From Branchiostoma belcheri (Eukaryota > Chordata > Leptocardii > Amphioxiformes > Branchiostomatidae): DNA of 64,000 nt. The stretch is from the NCBI RefSeq assembly GCF_001625305.1, contig NW_017802492.1, forward strand, positions 395,648-459,647, in the 5' to 3' direction. Of the stretch, positions 34,501 to 45,800 are shown in pieces. The notes beneath the pieces are model-generated. The model saw only the letters and a list, made by a program, of their open reading frames with translations, searched no databases and had not been told where the DNA came from. A program made the position numbers and the translations under genes. How positions within the stretch are numbered: the first letter of the stretch is position 1; every line of letters starts with the position of its first letter.

Positions 34501-35718
34501 AACGACTTTTGCTTCTGGGCAACGGCCATCTTTTATGTTTAGTGCAGCCCTACTTGTGACATCAGCATGTCCCACAATGCTCCTTACCTTTGTAGGAAGA
34601 TGTGGGTATTTGGAGCAATGATCAAATGTCAGCCAGTCTGGTGTTGGGTCAGTCCTTGTGTCACCTGGCTGAAGTTTAGGCAGTATCAGCTCCACTCCAT
34701 CTTGTTGAGCATCTTGTTTGTCCTTTTCAGTTGCTTGTAAAACAGTACTGAACACAGGAATGTCTGGTTCACGTTCCCTGATTGTTTCTACCACCTGTCG
34801 GTGTAGGAATGAGCTTCCAACTTTGTCTTTGCCATACTCAGTATGGACCAGCAAGACAGCAGACTCATCTGTGGGGAAAATTTGTATGATGTAAGTTCTT
34901 AAACTCTATTTTCAAAAAGATAAACAAACATATGTCCCATCTGAATGCTATCAAAAAGCATGTACAATGTACATGCGCACACTAAGTAAGTTTTAGTAAC
35001 CTAGTAAAGACTTTTAAATTTATCTTTTGAAAGAGAATTACATTATAGGAAATGTGTAATAATAATAGTCCTCCAGGATACATAATATAAATGTACATTC
35101 TGTACGTGCCACTGTGGCAAACAGGTACTACACTAAGTACAGCTAGCACAGTAAATGTTAAAATGTGCATTTAGCAGTCTTTGTAATGGAGGGTATGTCA
35201 TTTTCGTCAAGGCAGTGGACATATTTTGTGACATGACAGAGTTCTGATGTTTGGTCTGGCTGTGCTTTTAGTCATAAGTATAAAGTGAATTCACCACCCA
35301 CCAAGCCTTTTACTGATAAACAGTAACTCTGACTAAAGGACTTTGACCTTCAAGCTACAGATCAAGTTGTTTATTCCTTTACATTACATTCTTGTACATG
35401 TAGCAATAAAATTCATCAGCTACTTAACTGTGCTGGACTGACAGTGCTTCAGTTAGTCATGGGGGAAATTGTGCAACCTAAACCTCATTATTTTTTTAAA
35501 AAACTTAATATGTATCTTCACCAACTTTTCCAAATGAACTTTGACCTGTATGGAACATTTCTTTTTTGCTTATAATACCATCCATTTTGTGCGAATTTAT
35601 CCTCAGTAAATGGTAATTAATAATGTATTCAGCATATGAATGCTGTAGAAAGATAACTAAGGATTCTTTTACCTTCTTTGTTAGAGTTAGTGTTGTCCAA
35701 ACTTCTTGCGGCAGCCAT
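22509..35718 (-). CDS. Glycosyltransferase (GT4)-TRADD-N-like-TPR multidomain protein
   Basis: Eight exons join in frame on the minus strand: 35718-35673, 34868-33687, 33213-33121, 32778-32635, 32305-31814, 31432-31223, 30240-29950 and 26614-22509, about 2187 aa. Every junction is GT-AG and falls after codon base 1. The start (MAAARSLDNTNSNKE) has a good AAAATGG context. Residues about 18-400 form a GT-B/GT4-like domain: VLLVHTEYG, VGHADVTSRA (about 114-123), ILSIGRVN, and VLIPSEEEPLELAGLDAIAA with the usual EX7E read as EX7D (311 and 319). Residues about 410-560 are a Ser/Thr-rich linker. About 565-640 resemble the TRADD-N fold family (SLIFYLQC...DLWFMYKNGELDNLL...SISVKSTINIEDF). Residues 653-820 are a low-complexity linker. 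The last exon encodes an N-terminal TPR segment and ten 120-residue TPR units. No NACHT/NB-ARC ATPase is seen. Such architectures are tied to invertebrate innate immunity by inference. An extra phase-1 exon inside the gapped last intron cannot be excluded. Confidence 0.8.
22512..26135 (-). repeat. Ten tandem 360 bp units encoding TPR triplets
   Basis: The last exon of the large minus-strand gene contains ten head-to-tail units of 120 codons, each holding three TPR helical hairpins. The stretch LHREQLHEPQESHKYYTE is kept in nearly every unit, as is LALARDLGRK. The other two hairpins vary at a few positions, for example after ACxDMQ, EW, LKM and TxQ. The DNA is correspondingly near-identical in the fixed blocks. 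The units are coding, so this is an internally amplified domain array and not satellite DNA. Confidence 0.9.
26681..26807. mobile_element. Fold-back MITE, ATACAACACGG ends
   Basis: The left end ATACAACACGGGGTATTCCG pairs with the right end CGGAATACACCGTGTTGTAT around a GC-rich core with CGGGCGATCCGAC. A truncated copy with the same core and right end lies at 37446-37522. It sits in the last intron of the TPR gene. Confidence 0.7.
26934..28521. other. Assembly gap flanked by an exact 514 bp direct repeat
   Basis: Bases 27448-28007 are N (560). The 514 bases before the gap (26934-27447) recur immediately after it (28008-28521) with no difference that I can find. This pattern is typical of scaffold ends that overlap but were not merged. 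The repeat contains nested GTTCGATAACGGGTTCC and AACCCGTTATCGAAC inverted words. The whole region lies in the last intron of the TPR gene. Confidence 0.85.
28405..29856. repeat. Dispersed element with TACCTCCATGAAA ends
   Basis: It starts TACCTCCATGAAATATGGGC (also present at 27331, within the duplicated gap flank) and ends CCATTTTTCATGGAGGTA near 29855, giving complementary ends. Inside are repeated ATTATGCAAAT words and an ACACAGACAGAC tract (29769-29820). End pieces also occur near 59560-59592. It is non-coding and fills much of the last intron of the TPR gene. Confidence 0.5.
30350..30660. repeat. Dispersed repeat, TTACCTTCGCCAAG family
   Basis: It begins TTACCTTCGCCAAGAATTAT, continues with a GTGTGTGTAT tract and the block GGTGGGTAGGTCTTTATGAG. 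The same order is found at 61427-61800, and in reverse orientation at 38893-39788 and 40540-41262. Confidence 0.6.
30674..31075. repeat. Minisatellite of 15/30 bp units
   Basis: Tandem, slightly diverged copies of ACAGTAGGATATGGG and ACAGTGGCATGTGGG alternate across about 400 bases in the intron between exons 6 and 7 of the TPR gene. The long open frames here are a side effect of the 15 bp period. Confidence 0.8.
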
Positions 35719-37253
35719 TTTGTCATTGTTTGCCTGTACTGCAGGGCACAGCCCACTAATTCCAGCCCCTATTGGAATATATGGAAAACATTAAAGAACT
35801 GAGCTGTCAACAATCACCTACTTGAGTGTTCAACTATTGCAAACACATATTGACAGGGTAGTCCAACTTCCAAATTGTCCATTTAGTCCAAAAATTTCAC
35901 TTTTTGACCAGCGATACCTGGCACGGCAAATGCAAACACTGGCAGCATGACCTCTGACCCCCTTGAAGACCACCAAAAGACAACAAGATGGGATTAGTTT
36001 TAGAAACTACCAAGCAGCCAAAACAACCCTAACAGCCAGTTTTTTCAAGTTAATAGAAATAGAAATAACTCTCCAGCTGGAAAATGCCAGCATTTATCCA
36101 CACATACCAAGAAAAAGGCTTTATCAGTTGGTTTGGCTGCACTCACTCAAAGGGGTCTCAGACTGGGCCCTCTGGGTATGCGCCACTGGCCTTTGCCCTG
36201 CAGGCATGGAATGCTGGGTAGAGTTGGCTGCTGGAATTAGTTAATATTTACTCAAAGTTTACTTACCAAACAATCATGTAACAGTGTGTTGGCCAAGCCA
36301 ATATTATTGTCCATTCGAGCTCAATTCTCTTAATTTATATAATGTTGCACATATGAATGATAGGCAAATCATTATGACATATGTATAGTAAATAATTTAA
36401 AAAAATATGCATTTCAGAGTGTTGTTCCTTCTAATTTTGTCATTGGTTGATACAAAATATACAATTTAGTGACAGAATATAGCACTGACTATTTTCATTC
36501 AAATCCTCTAACAAATACATGACTGTATACTACACATTGTAATCTTCTGTTGGACCTCTAGTCACCTGGTGATGCAGGTTCTTCTTTTTCACACAAATAG
36601 ATGCTAAGTAATAGTATGCATTGCCAAGCTAATCACAATTATTATTGCAGTGACTGTGAAGTCAAGGAAGAAGGGAACTGAAATACATTTTTTGACAAAT
36701 TTTATTCCAAAACACGTCAATGTTAACTCAGCTACACTGGGGAGCTTTCGAGACACACTCTGTCTCCTCTTCAACCCGGTTAAGATCTCGTCTTTGAGTT
36801 CTTTTGTCCCGTGACTGAAATAAATAATGTTTTACTATAATTTATCTTGCAAAATATTCACTACAATGTTTGAATGTTTCCAATATCGTGTATACACCCC
36901 ACCCCCCCTGTGTTGTACTAGTCTAGTATTATGTACTTGCAGTTTGGTAGTACTTGAGAAGTAGAATTTAGCTGCTTTTAACAAAAGATAAATGACTTTG
37001 TACTTAACCTACATTTTGTAATATAGGGAGCCATTGAACGCCGCGATGTTCTCTTTTACGAAGCCCATTAAAACAAAAAAATGAGATTCTCTCCTTGGTG
37101 CTGAAATGCACTCATGGATGAGAATGCTTATACAATACATTGTAGGTCGAATTTAAATGTAGATTGATCAGAATACATACAAAGTCAAGTAGCTTTGTAT
37201 AGTCATGGAATCGTTCATTTTGAAAATTTATTAACCATTTAGAGTGGCTTTAA

Positions 37254-37299
37254 AGGTGTGTGTGTGTGTTTTTAAGTGTATTTGTTACTATGGATATGA

Positions 37300-37340
<41 letters not shown>

Positions 37341-37445
37341 AAGCATGTATGTGCATGTGTGTGTGTGTGTGTACACAAGCACGTGTGTGTGTGTTCGTGT
37401 GTGTGTGTGTGTCTCTGTGTGTTAGTGTGCGTGTGTGTATGTGTT
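37254..37445. repeat. GT microsatellite
   Basis: An imperfect GT repeat of nearly 200 bases with GTGCATGT and GTACACAAGC interruptions. It abuts a truncated ATACAACACGG-type MITE on its right. Confidence 0.9.
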
Positions 37446-38892
37446 TGGATGGAATGTCGGGCGATCCGACGCGGAGTCGGGCTGGTACCTTGGGCGATAC
37501 GGAATACCCCATGTTGTATTATATCTGACTTAGGGAATGCAACAGTAAAATATCTACGGTGTATAATTCTAATTGGTTGCACTTTCCTTCCCTTCGGTGC
37601 ATTTTGTGACATCCTGGTCAGAAGTGAGATCACCAAAGTTCTGTTACTGATGCTGTTACAGGTACATTTGTAACTTGTATTGGGTGTACTAAATTGTAAT
37701 ATGCTTTTGATTTTGGTATCATTGTCAAATCTATTTGGTTCTGTATATTTATTGACCTTTTGCATGTTTATTGGCATTTGAATATTCATTAACATATTAA
37801 TCGACATATAATGAAAAATGTATTTTATGAAAATTTGCATAACAGTGACACTGAGGCATAGGGATCTTACTTACTTTAAAAGCTAAACTAGTCATTATAA
37901 TTCTATCCAGAGATAGCAGTTTCTCCTTTTTGTGTGACTAAGTGTAAGAATTATCATTTTCCTGGATATCTGACCCTCATCAACAACAAATGATGTAAAA
38001 TTCCACTTTCCTCCAAACCTGCCTCTCCAGCCCACACTCGAGAATCCGTCCTGAGCATGCTCAGACCCTGGAAATATGTGCCTGGGAATCACACTCGGAA
38101 GACTCCGCACCAGGTGAGACTATTCTTCAAACACAAGTTCTAGTTCACTGTGTTGATTTCCGAATAGAATGTGGCAGTCGTGGAAGTTGTTATCATTGTC
38201 GCCAATGTGTAGAAATCATACATTTTGTGAGTATTTTTCATAGAGCCACTGTCCCGTGAAACGTAAGTGGGGATTGTATGTAACGCCTGTTATTCTGATT
38301 TGGATACATAAAATCGTTTACTGTGATGAAACAGACCCTAGAAGACATCATCGGAAGGTAAGCACTTATTGTTGTGTTCTTATCCGATCAAGACGACACC
38401 ACTCCAGTTTGCGTTTCTTTTCTGTGGTTAGGAGGTCTTCATTTGGATGTTTGCTTGACTCTACCTATCCGTTCTGTACCTCACCAGTTGGGGTGAGTGA
38501 GTGAGAGAGAGAGAGAATATTCGCAACCTTTAAAAATACACTTCAAACAGTTCACAGTTGTCACACTTAGGCAGCTAAGTCGATTTCGCTGAATTAGGTG
38601 TGACATAACATAGAAGCAATTAGTTATACATTACAATAATAAAATCATCTTAAGAGCTAACAAGTAAAATCTGAGATTTTATACCTCCGGGCTTTTTATT
38701 GTATATTTCTATATGTTGTTTGTTATGTATAGTTGATTGCGACGATTCTTAGTATAAATCGGGGAAATAAAGGTCTGCACCTCGGTAAAAATGCATGTCG
38801 AGAACGTCTGAGACCGTATACCGCGGTATGTGTAAGTTAGAAGTCGTAACATACGCCGAAAACATCCAAAACTAGAGTTCCCCGATCTCATA

Positions 38893-39788
38893 CCTTCGCC
38901 AAATGATGTTATTATTTATGACTGACAAATTATAGATTATTCCCCTTGATTTAGCAAAATAGGATATTCTCATTTTCATGAATGATATCAGTTTATCATA
39001 TTCTCAACCAAAGACAGTTATACTAACAAACAATGCCATTCTAGAATTTCCTCATAAATTATGCAAATGAGGTCCTGATTTAAATACATCATGTTTAATG
39101 ATGTTCACCTTCACTGAACTTTCAAATACCACAAGTATGAAATTCCAGGCAGTTCTCATTACATAAATATAAAAATGTTATTAAGTCTTAATTTAGATAT
39201 TAATCAATATCTGCCTAGCTGTGTTTCTCTCCTTATCAATTACCAATCACACAAGCTTCAATAGTCCTATCATAGAATGCAACTGATTTATAGAATTTCT
39301 CCATGAATTATTCAAATACATCCATATTTGCATAATTGTCAATCATATCAAGCATCACGTAAGTTACCTACATACCAAAAATCACGACGATCCGTCCTCC
39401 GATAAAAATCGCGCCGATCCGTCCACCGGTTCTTGAGTTATCCTCTTTTGAATATTTTCAAACAGATAGCCCTGCAGTTTCAGAGCAAGCCGCTAGGGGG
39501 GCAAACGTCAAGTCACTTCTTCCCCAGCACAAGAGCTACCTACCATCCAAATTTCGTCACCCAAGCATGTCTAGATCATGAGATATCAAAACCGGAAGTT
39601 CAGCCGCAGTACCATAACAAGCCGCTAGGGGTCCAAAATCTAATCATTTCCAGGTCTCATCAAGACCTAAACAATTACCAAGTACCAAGACAATCCATTT
39701 ATCATGTTTACAGACAAAACGACAGACAGACAGACAGACACACACACACATGAACGCCTCTGAAAGCAAACCTTCTTGGCGAAGGTAA
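38893..39788. mobile_element. Dispersed repeat, TTACCTTCGCCAAG family
   Basis: The left end TACCTTCGCCAAATGATG and the right end CTTCTTGGCGAAGGTAA are inverted repeats. The interior has TTATGCAAATGAGGTCCTGA, repeated twice with variation, GCCGCTAGGGGG words and an ACAGACAGACAGACACAC tract. A closely related copy covers 40540-41262. Confidence 0.6.
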
Positions 39789-40539
39789 TCTTGTCTAACC
39801 TGTTTTCTATGGCGAGGTCGGGTTCGCTCAGGTCCTCAGGCACGGTCTGTTACCCGTACTTTGACACGTAACGTTATGTGCATTTTCCCAGCTAAACATA
39901 AACCAATTTCTGAACAAAATTTTAGGTCATTTTCATGCCCGTAGCCAGGATTTTGGTCGGGGGAGGTGGGGTTCTTCCTACTTCCCGAGGGACCAGCGAG
40001 CATCAAAGGCGCGAGCTTCCTAGTGGCTGGGGCATGCTCCCGCCAGCCCGCAAAATTTTGAAAATTGAACCTTCTGAAATGGCATTCCTGCGTTCTTAAG
40101 AGGATTTTAAAGGAAGAATCAGAGACAAATAGGATTCCAGCGATCACTTTGTCCCGAGGATACCCATTGACGCTCTACAAGGTAAGATTACAAGTTCACT
40201 TAGAAGTGTATTCAGCTAAGGGGGGAAGCTTCTGTCACTAAAATCGTTCCAGTCTTCTCAAACAGTTAGCACCTATGATACTAGTAGTCTGGCAAACCTT
40301 CCAGAGATTTAGAGTTGGTACAGTGAATATATACCCACCTGTGAGGCACAAGTTGGTCAGCAACCTTAGAGATCGCTAGCAACACATGTAGCAACATGAG
40401 GTTCCGCCATGCAAATGTCAAAATGTCACCTCTGACATGGGAGTGGCTTTGAACAAACATCACCGTGTCGGAAGGTGCAAATTTTCCTGTATTTAGGTAT
40501 TAATAAACAACTATTGTAAAGAAAAGAACTGGATCTTGC

Positions 40540-41262
40540 AACTATGTTATCAAAATTATGCAAATGAGGTCCTGATTTGAATATGTGAATTGTCATTATG
40601 TTTAATGATGTTCAACTTCAATTAACTTTCAAATACCCAAGTATGAAATTGCAGGCAGTTACCATTGCTGAATTACAAGAGTTTCTCATTAATTATGCAA
40701 ATAAATTCTTAATTTACATAATCAATATCTGTTTATGTTTCTCTTGTTCTCAATTATATATGCCACAAGCTTAAATAGTTCTATCATGTAATGCAATTGA
40801 TTTATAGAATTTCCTCATAGATTATGCAAACAACATCCAAATTTGCATAATTATGTCAAGCATCACTTAAGTTACCTACATACAAAAAATCATGATGATT
40901 CATCAACCGGTTCTTAAGTTATCCTCTTTTGAATATTATTAAACAAATGGCCCTACAGTTCTGGAACAAGTCGCTAGGGGACCCAAACTCACGTCACTTC
41001 TTCCCAATCACAAGTGCTACCTATCATGTAAATTTCGTGACCCTAGCATGTCTAGGTCATGAGATATCAAAACGAGATGTTCAGCTGCAGTACCATAGGA
41101 AGCCGACAGGGGGCCAAAAATCTAATCATTTCTGGGTCTCAACAAGACCTACCCACCTACCAAATATCTATTTAAGCTTTCTCAACTTATCGTGTTTACA
41201 GACACACAGACAGACACACACGAACGCCTACGAAAACATAACCTTCTTGGCGAAGGTAACAA
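40540..41262. mobile_element. Dispersed repeat, TTACCTTCGCCAAG family, second copy
   Basis: This repeats the order seen at 39050-39788: TTATGCAAATGAGGTCCTGA, AATTATGCAAAT words, CGCTAGGGGACCCAAA, an ACAGACACACAGACAG tract and the right end ACCTTCTTGGCGAAGGTAAC. Confidence 0.6.
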
Positions 41263-42012
41263 AGATTGCGTAAGAGTACGTTGACCCCTGACCCATTGGT
41301 AGCTTTGCCAACCGGAAGTGCCGATCACACGTCCTGTGAACGGCGTACTAAAAATACCCTCCAAAGAACAATTGTTGCGCCTCGCATACAGAATATGCAT
41401 GTGCACAACAACAATTGTTGCAGGACTATGGTTTTAAACAAAGAATTTATCGAGACCGGACACCCCTCTTTGCGAGGGGTCATCTTCATGGACTAGACCA
41501 ATAACACCTTAGACACGCCGAAGGTCAACGGTCGCGACCACTTTCACGCTGAAAGGGTGGCCTGGGGCCACCAAAAGGCACCATTTTCACGCCCAAAAAA
41601 ACATATTCAATAAAAACAAAAGAACGTGCATCATCTGCAGCCCAATAGCAAAACATACGCCTAGTCTCAAAAGAATCCGTCCACCCAAACGCGAGAAACA
41701 GCTGCGAACATGAAAATCTAAATCCACGGCGGTCTGTCACTACGACATTCTTTCCCATTGCTATGCGCGTTCGAAAAGGTATCGGGTTACAAGACGCTAT
41801 TTTGGCCTGTTTTGGACTACCCGTAAAATATTTGAAAATACACAAATAATATTTAGGGGTAAATTTCGTCAAATTAAAATCAAATTTTCGTCTTAACATC
41901 CTTTAAATGTTAGCGTTTTATGTTAAATCGATGATTTTTTAAAATTTCGCTCAGAAAGACGATTATTTTCGGGTTTCCGAGCACAAGTTATATCACGTTT
42001 TTAGGCAAACAT

Positions 42013-42314
42013 CGTTCAAACCTGGCTACGTATATTACCCCAGATCCCCGATTTTTATATTTTTCGCAGACTAGGAATAAGACAAAAAATCGTGTTTTAG
42101 GGATTTTTTAATTTCTGATTTTAAGTCTAGTTTTTGTCGACATATTGGTGAAAAAATGACATTTTTTTGACATTTTTCTCACTAAATTACCCAAAATTCA
42201 AAATTGAGGCCATTTTTCAAAAATCCCTAAAACACGATTTTCGGGACAACCGTTACAGTCATTTTGAGCCGTAAATGGGGTATGTTTGACTCTCCATGTT
42301 TCCAGGTTTGAACG
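42013..42314. repeat. Long imperfect inverted repeat
   Basis: CGTTCAAACCTGG at 42013 pairs with CCAGGTTTGAACG ending at 42314. AAAATCGTGTTTTAGGGATT near 42090 pairs with AATCCCTAAAACACGATTTT near 42223. The arms are about 100 bases with an AT-rich loop. No coding content and no clear relatives in the window. Confidence 0.65.
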
Positions 42315-42857
42315 AGTTTTGGAGACATGTCATATCGCCAGAAAGTGTGCATTGTGTTATTCATACTGGTGTAAAGAATCATTACAGTATTCAAGGTCAC
42401 TCAAGGATACGACAGTAGCTTCGCTACATGTTACATGTCCACCAAAAATAATAGCGGACATGTACTGTCAAGGAAACTGTTTGTATCTATAGAAAAGTGT
42501 TGTTTTTTATCTGTTGCAATGAACGGAGGTAGAAAGGCTTGTTTTGCCGCTTTATAGTGAAATGGCCGCAGGTGACCCCGAAATAGAACGCGGGTTCGAT
42601 TCGAATTCCCCAGATCGAACACGATCGAACACAGTTCGGGTTCTATGACATGTGGGAACTTTGCAGCCCAGATTTTACCACCGTGATCTCTAACAAAACC
42701 CTTTCGCGGAAGGATGTCTCCTTCCCCGAAGGTAAAAACTGTATATATTTATAAGACTCTTGTTGAAAATTACGTTGTGGCATCAGACTTAATTAATAGG
42801 TGCTTTTTCTATATGTTATACAAGAAGACGTTGGTCAGATAAAATTGTGCTTTTTGC

Positions 42858-45800
42858 TTATTTGTCCATCAATGGATACAGTGTTCCTTCCAAAATGGGT
42901 TCCTCCCTTCTGTCGCCCTCCTCTGATACTGTGAGGCTGTCGGCCCTCGGCAGGTTGCTGGAAGCCGGTAGACTTGCACAGAGGACCGCCACGAGGACAC
43001 ACAGGACGGCCACCAGATAGAAGGACAGGTGGTGATCCAGCGGCCAGGGCAACCCTGCCAACAAAGGAAAGAAAAAAAAACTCTGGGACAGAGAACCGAC
43101 CGGTAACTTTCCCTTCGTCTTTAAACTGCCGTTGAAACTAAATTCTTACACGTGTTGCAGATTGTTGTGAGATAGGCGTGCCAGTGAGCTGCCGCCCTAC
43201 CGTTATCGGTGGTCCAGGCGAACAGGTTGGCGCTCACCGCCGGTCCCACCAGCCGGGACAGCGCCGCCAGGGTCTGCGCGATGCCGTTAACGGTCCCCCG
43301 GTTGGATTGCTTTACCGACATAAAAGGGCATCATTATAAACATGGACTTAACAACACTGAAATTGTGGGCGAAAAATCAGGAACTTATGTAAGTAATATA
43401 AAATTGTTCCCAGATATATTTTAGGAAAAGTCACCACATTTTACGGTTCTAGCACAAGCCGTTCAGACGCTATTAGAGATGAAATTGGGTGTGGGCCTCA
43501 AAAGTCCCCCTCCCCCCGGGTTTAGGTTGCTAATCTTTCGGAAACACCATGGTAGGAGGCATGTTACTCACCACACCGGCGTTTCCTATCATCACGATGA
43601 CAGCCAGGTATGTTTGTGAGCTGAAGGACGGAGGAAAGACATTTATGCAAACAATCGCAGAGAAACGAGCTATGCCTGAAAAACGAGCTATGCCTGACGG
43701 TTTCCTTTCGTCTGGCTCAATGTGATATGATACGGACTTTCGTAATTATCGATACTGATATATAGCAAGGCTATAGAAAATAGAGAAACGGATTCTACTT
43801 GATTAGTATGGTTAGTATCTTACATTCCCTGTTCAATCAGCAACGCTACAGACAGTAGTGGACCCCAGACGCTGGCGGGTAGTTCTGAGGCCTGATGCTG
43901 GGAGGTCTTCCTCCTGTCCCCGGCTAGCCGACACTGGCCGGTAACTGTCGCGTTCATTTCTGTCGTTGGCTGTATGTAACTTTCTGTTACGGGTGGCGAG
44001 GTAGGAGCAGCCGTGAAGTTCAGTGTCAAATCGCTAGAGTTCGCTGTTTGGAGAAGTTGTTGACTCCTTACTGCACCTGTGATGTTGACCATGGACGGAA
44101 GCAAAATGATCCCCACTGCGTACAACACAACTCCAGACAGAAACACCGTCTTGTAGGTAAACTTGGACGCGATGTAAGGGTTTAGTGTTGCCTTAAGAAG
44201 ACAGGGGATCACAGAAACATTCATCAATCATCTTGTTTTGTAAAACCGTATGTCATAAAGTATATCATATCATTCCACTGAGTCATTTTTCTTGAGTTGG
44301 AAAACAGTTTAATGCTCATTATGTATTTTACCAACTCAGATGAACTTTCATGTTCTGATTACATGTTGGAAGAAAGAAAAAGAAGGGAATACATGGTTAA
44401 TGGCACTGTAGATGGCGAGAGTAGTCAGGACGATGGAAACTTCCGCAGCATCAAAGTTGTAGCCGCCATGTTGGGAGTCAGACACCAGGAGGAGGGGTAA
44501 CAACTACAGGGATGGTAAAAATACAGTACAACACGTCAATAAATGTCGTCTAGTTTATCGTCACTCTCCCTTGATAGCCACAATTTTAACAAACAAGCAA
44601 AGCGGAACATACAGGAAACAATTTGGAGACCTCAAACCTTCATGAAATATTCAGAGCTTTTGTAAATGTTAGTTTTTTTGGGGGGCGACACCTCAGGGGC
44701 GAGCCCGATGGTATAGTATTGTGTGCAGTCTGCAAGAATTCCAGGACTTCCACAAGTATGCAGTGTGTTTTAGCATGACAAGAAGCTATGGATTGATTGT
44801 CTCGGTAGATTAGTAGGTTTTGATGGTTGGTGGGCATACAGACGACATCGTTCTGGTACGTACATACGCAATGTTTATTTTAAGATTTGTTTTGCCTGCA
44901 GCTGGTTGCTCCTGTAATGTTGATGATCACTTAGTTGTCTCCCTAGGGACGAGGTGGATAGGAACGCCTTAAGGAAGTTGTCTAAGCATCATAAACAGAT
45001 TAAATTTGTACAATCCGGAGTACCTTACCTGCCAGTAGAAGATGGCCGCCAGCGCGAAGAGAGCGTACAGCGCACAGGGGGTCAGCACCAGTCTGTCCCG
45101 CAGCAGGCTAATGGTGGAGTTTTCATGTCCTATGGGCGAAATTGCAACAGTTTCACCCACGTTCACCCACTAGCTCTAGCTCGTCCCAGGATTTTAGGGC
45201 GGTCACGACTAGTATGTACCGAATGACAAACAGTTTGACACAAGCACGACAGGTAGGCTACAAAGTAGCCAAAGCAGTTTTACATTTACTCACGTTTTTC
45301 TTTGTCTTCTGGTACGTCTTGTGAAGACATTTCGGTGAGGTCGATGTACTCATCTTTGGGGCTTTTCTCCAGAGATTCATCCAGCAAAAAGCAGCCTCCT
45401 ATTTTGTGAAAAGGTTTGTACCAGTCAAAATCACACACTCTGAATATGTAATCCTAGCAAGCACACTGCATGTGCACGTGTGCCTATGCCTTGAGACAAT
45501 CGGTACACTAACTTGAAATAGACTCATTCCTGCGACGTTATAGAAAGTCATAAACGCTTACATTGCGTAACAGGGAAGGGACTTATATCTCTACCAATCA
45601 CGTACAACTTAGACGTGTGCGTCACACCTAAACTGACCTATCAGAATGCAGAACTGTGCACATGCCGCTACGGCGCAGGGCAGCAGGTACGGGAACTGCT
45701 TGAAGAAAGGTTTGTCGAACGTCTGGAATCTTGTAGCTGGACAGGCCAAAAATCCACCCAGTGAAGGGCCCTAGGTAAGAGTACGTAACAGTATTGATTA

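Larger units (their letters stand above)
35719..42857. other. Repeat-rich intergenic region upstream of the TPR gene
   Basis: No gene is supported. The contents are the TPR gene's upstream flank (35719 to about 36300), a degenerate hammerhead-like element near 36742-36774, a GT microsatellite (37254-37445), a truncated fold-back MITE (37446-37522), unexplained blocks at 37900-38500, repeats of the TTACCTTCGCCAAG family (38893-39788, 40540-41262), CCTCCGGGG-family pieces (38667-38760, 41440-42735) and a long inverted repeat (42013-42314). Confidence 0.5.

Noticed and set aside
35963-36244. Plus-strand open frame of 93 codons upstream of the large gene
   Set aside because: No splice partner, no domain and no similarity that I recognise. 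Its length is unremarkable in this AT-moderate sequence.
37250-37840. Open frames rich in His/Thr or Cys/Val
   Set aside because: They are products of the GT/CA microsatellite, which lacks stops in several frames.
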